DNA from: Prevotellaceae bacterium UBA1720
Lineage (GTDB): Bacteria > Bacteroidota > Bacteroidia > Bacteroidales > Bacteroidaceae
Assembly: GCA_002317475.1 (NCBI GenBank)
Contig: DCIS01000114.1
Location: forward strand, 20,851 to 27,477
Direction: 5' to 3'
Length of the DNA stretch: 6,627 bases
The translations under genes and the position numbers were made by a program. A model generated the notes under the pieces. The model did not search any database. It was not told the DNA's origin and saw only the letters and a list, made by a program, of their open reading frames with translations. Shown piece by piece: positions 5,422-6,627 of the stretch (its first letter is position 1; each line of letters opens with the position of its first letter).

Positions 5422-5904
5422 CTAATAAGGCATCATGGCCAGCATGTCAGCCAGTTTCTCCACACCGTCCTTCAGTTTTCCCTCCACCATCTTACGGATG
5501 AAGAAGTTGAGTTCGGCTCCGACGGTCAGTTTCATGTGTGTACCCTCTTCACAGGGCAACAACTGAATCCACAGGTTAGCGGGTATGGGTGAACCCTGCA
5601 GTTCCATTTTGATTAGCTTAGGTTCCTCACGCTCGATGACAGACAGGGTAAGGGTTGTGCCCAGTTGCTCCACGGGTATGCTGACACTGTCAGTCGTGAA
5701 CTCCATTTGTGAGAATTTGTCCTGGAGCATAGTCAACTGCTCGTCACTGACTTTATCACCAGCTTGTTGACGAATATGGTCAACGAACATGGGGTCAGCA
5801 GCTCTTTCCTTGATAGTCTGCAGGTTAGAGAGGTCGGCCAGTTTCTCGTAAACACGCAGATTGGTAGCGTAAATGGTCTTTACGTTGCTTTCGTACTTGT
5901 TCAT
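5422..5904 (-). CDS. SRPBCC (START-like) fold protein
   Basis: A 160-residue cytoplasmic protein with no signal peptide. The layout fits the SRPBCC helix-grip fold: an N-terminal strand and helix (YESNVKTIYATNLRVYEKLA, 4-23), central strands (about 70-130), and a long C-terminal helix (134-156, FFIRKMVEGKLKDGVEKLA) that closes a hydrophobic pocket. Family members bind small hydrophobic ligands or act as cyclases or chaperones; nothing in the sequence names the ligand. The gene begins 10 nt after the pyrE stop, with AGGA three bases before the ATG, so it is almost certainly co-transcribed with pyrE. I recall SRPBCC genes in this position next to pyrE and argH in other Bacteroidales, but its role in either pathway is unknown. 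Confidence 0.82.
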   Translation of the reverse strand: MNKYESNVKTIYATNLRVYEKLADLSNLQTIKERAADPMFVDHIRQQAGDKVSDEQLTMLQDKFSQMEFTTDSVSIPVEQLGTTLTLSVIEREEPKLIKMELQGSPIPANLWIQLLPCEEGTHMKLTVGAELNFFIRKMVEGKLKDGVEKLADMLAMMPY

Positions 5905-5914
5905 GTTCCTGAGA

Positions 5915-6547
5915 TTATTTCTGCCAGTTTGCGGGGTCCTTTCTCCATTCGTTCAGCAGGGGTACATCATCCTCTGAGATATAACCTGTGCGCAGAGCCT
6001 CTTCTACTACAGCCTCGTAGTTGGTCAGGGTGTAAAGGGTAACCTGAGCATCCTTGAAAGCCTCCTCTGCTACCTTGAAACCATAGGTGTAGCTTGCCAC
6101 CATGCCTGCTACCTCACAACCGTTGTTGCGAATGGCATCTACAGCCTTCAGACTGCTACCACCAGTAGAAATCAGGTCCTCTACGACAACGACCTTCATA
6201 CCGGGCTTCAACTCGCCCTCGATGAGGTTCTCCAGACCGTGATCCTTTGGTTTGCTACGTACATAGACGAAGGGAAGGTTCAGGAGGTCTGCTACCAAAG
6301 CACCCTGAGGAATGGCACCTGTTGCAACACCTGCAATAGCATCCACGTCGGGGAAATTCTCGCTGATGAGGCGTGCAATCTCAATCTTTACAAAGCTGCG
6401 AAGGTCGGGGTAGGAAAGGGTCTTGCGATTATCGCAATAGAATGGTGACTTCCAGCCTGAAGCCCATGTGAATGGGTTGGTGGGTTGCAACTTGATAGCC
6501 TTAACCTTGAGCAGTTTGCCTGCAAAGATTGTCTCGAGAGTTTTCAT
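5915..6547 (-). CDS. pyrE: Orotate phosphoribosyltransferase
   Basis: Transfers phosphoribose from PRPP to orotate, forming orotidine 5'-phosphate in pyrimidine synthesis; acts in the cytoplasm as a homodimer. The 210-residue length is typical. The PRPP-binding motif VVVVEDLISTGGSS is at 119-132, with the acidic pair E123-D124. The active-site loop RSKPKDHG (97-104) is contributed across the dimer. SPFYCDNR (34-41) fits the conserved N-terminal substrate region, with K33 just before it. The start follows an A-rich leader without a Shine-Dalgarno, as usual in Bacteroidota. It is the first gene of the apparent pyrE-SRPBCC-argH-lipoprotein unit. Confidence 0.96.
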   Translation of the reverse strand: MKTLETIFAGKLLKVKAIKLQPTNPFTWASGWKSPFYCDNRKTLSYPDLRSFVKIEIARLISENFPDVDAIAGVATGAIPQGALVADLLNLPFVYVRSKPKDHGLENLIEGELKPGMKVVVVEDLISTGGSSLKAVDAIRNNGCEVAGMVASYTYGFKVAEEAFKDAQVTLYTLTNYEAVVEEALRTGYISEDDVPLLNEWRKDPANWQK

Positions 6548-6603
6548 AGGTTTTATATGTATTAAAATTGTTATCTGAAAAGTTATCCGTAATTACTGAA
6601 CGA

Positions 6604-6611
6604 CAAAGGTA
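6604..6611 (-). promoter_or_regulatory. Promoter -7 box of the pyrE operon
   Basis: TACCTTTG on the minus strand matches TAnnTTTG. The expected -33 box would lie at or beyond the window edge. Inferred transcription start is near 6596, leaving a leader of about 50 nt with no clear attenuator hairpin. Confidence 0.65.
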
Positions 6612-6627
6612 CAAATAAACTTGGCAA

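Overview
The window looks like ordinary chromosome of a Bacteroidales bacterium (Prevotella/Bacteroides type), with one unusual insertion. Three minus-strand promoters carry the Bacteroidota -7 box TAnnTTTG, in one case with a perfect TTTG -33 box 20 nt upstream. Starts of translation mostly lack Shine-Dalgarno sequences. The gene order pyrE / SRPBCC-fold protein / argH is one I recall from this order. Everything convincingly coding lies on the minus strand, so transcription reads from high to low coordinates.

From right to left: a pyrE promoter (6604-6611) leads into pyrE (6547-5915), a small SRPBCC/START-fold gene (5904-5422), argH (5312-3978) and a lipoprotein gene (4006-3452) whose start lies inside argH. 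These four look like one transcription unit that joins pyrimidine synthesis (orotate phosphoribosyltransferase) to the last step of arginine synthesis (argininosuccinate lyase). A hairpin followed by T-rich 8-bp repeats lies just before argH and could modulate read-through.

The notable element is at 2598-3365. It is a tRNA-Leu(UAA) gene split in the anticodon, between U34 and A35, by a 683-nt group I intron (2648-3330). Exons of 35 and 50 nt rejoin into a class II tRNA of 85 nt. The intron shows P1, P3, P7, P8, a GNRA-capped P5-region hairpin, P9-type hairpins and a terminal G. It carries a full-length 162-aa HNH homing-endonuclease gene in the same orientation, whose last codons and stop also form the P2-like hairpin and P3. 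The insertion site is the one used by the cyanobacterial and plastid tRNA-Leu(UAA) introns, but those are normally short and lack an open reading frame, and the core here looks different. The tRNA has its own promoter (3380-3387) and a perfect 15-bp-stem terminator (2554-2590).

The 2193-2553 intergenic region has no convincing gene, but holds five copies of ATTGGA at an exact 11-bp period (2332-2382). To its left is a separately transcribed gene (2102-162) for a secreted enzyme with two GH43-type propeller modules, both with the expected acidic residues. It has a clear promoter, a perfect 10-bp inverted repeat in its leader and a terminator at 43-68. Positions 69-161 hold only a short 12-bp direct repeat.
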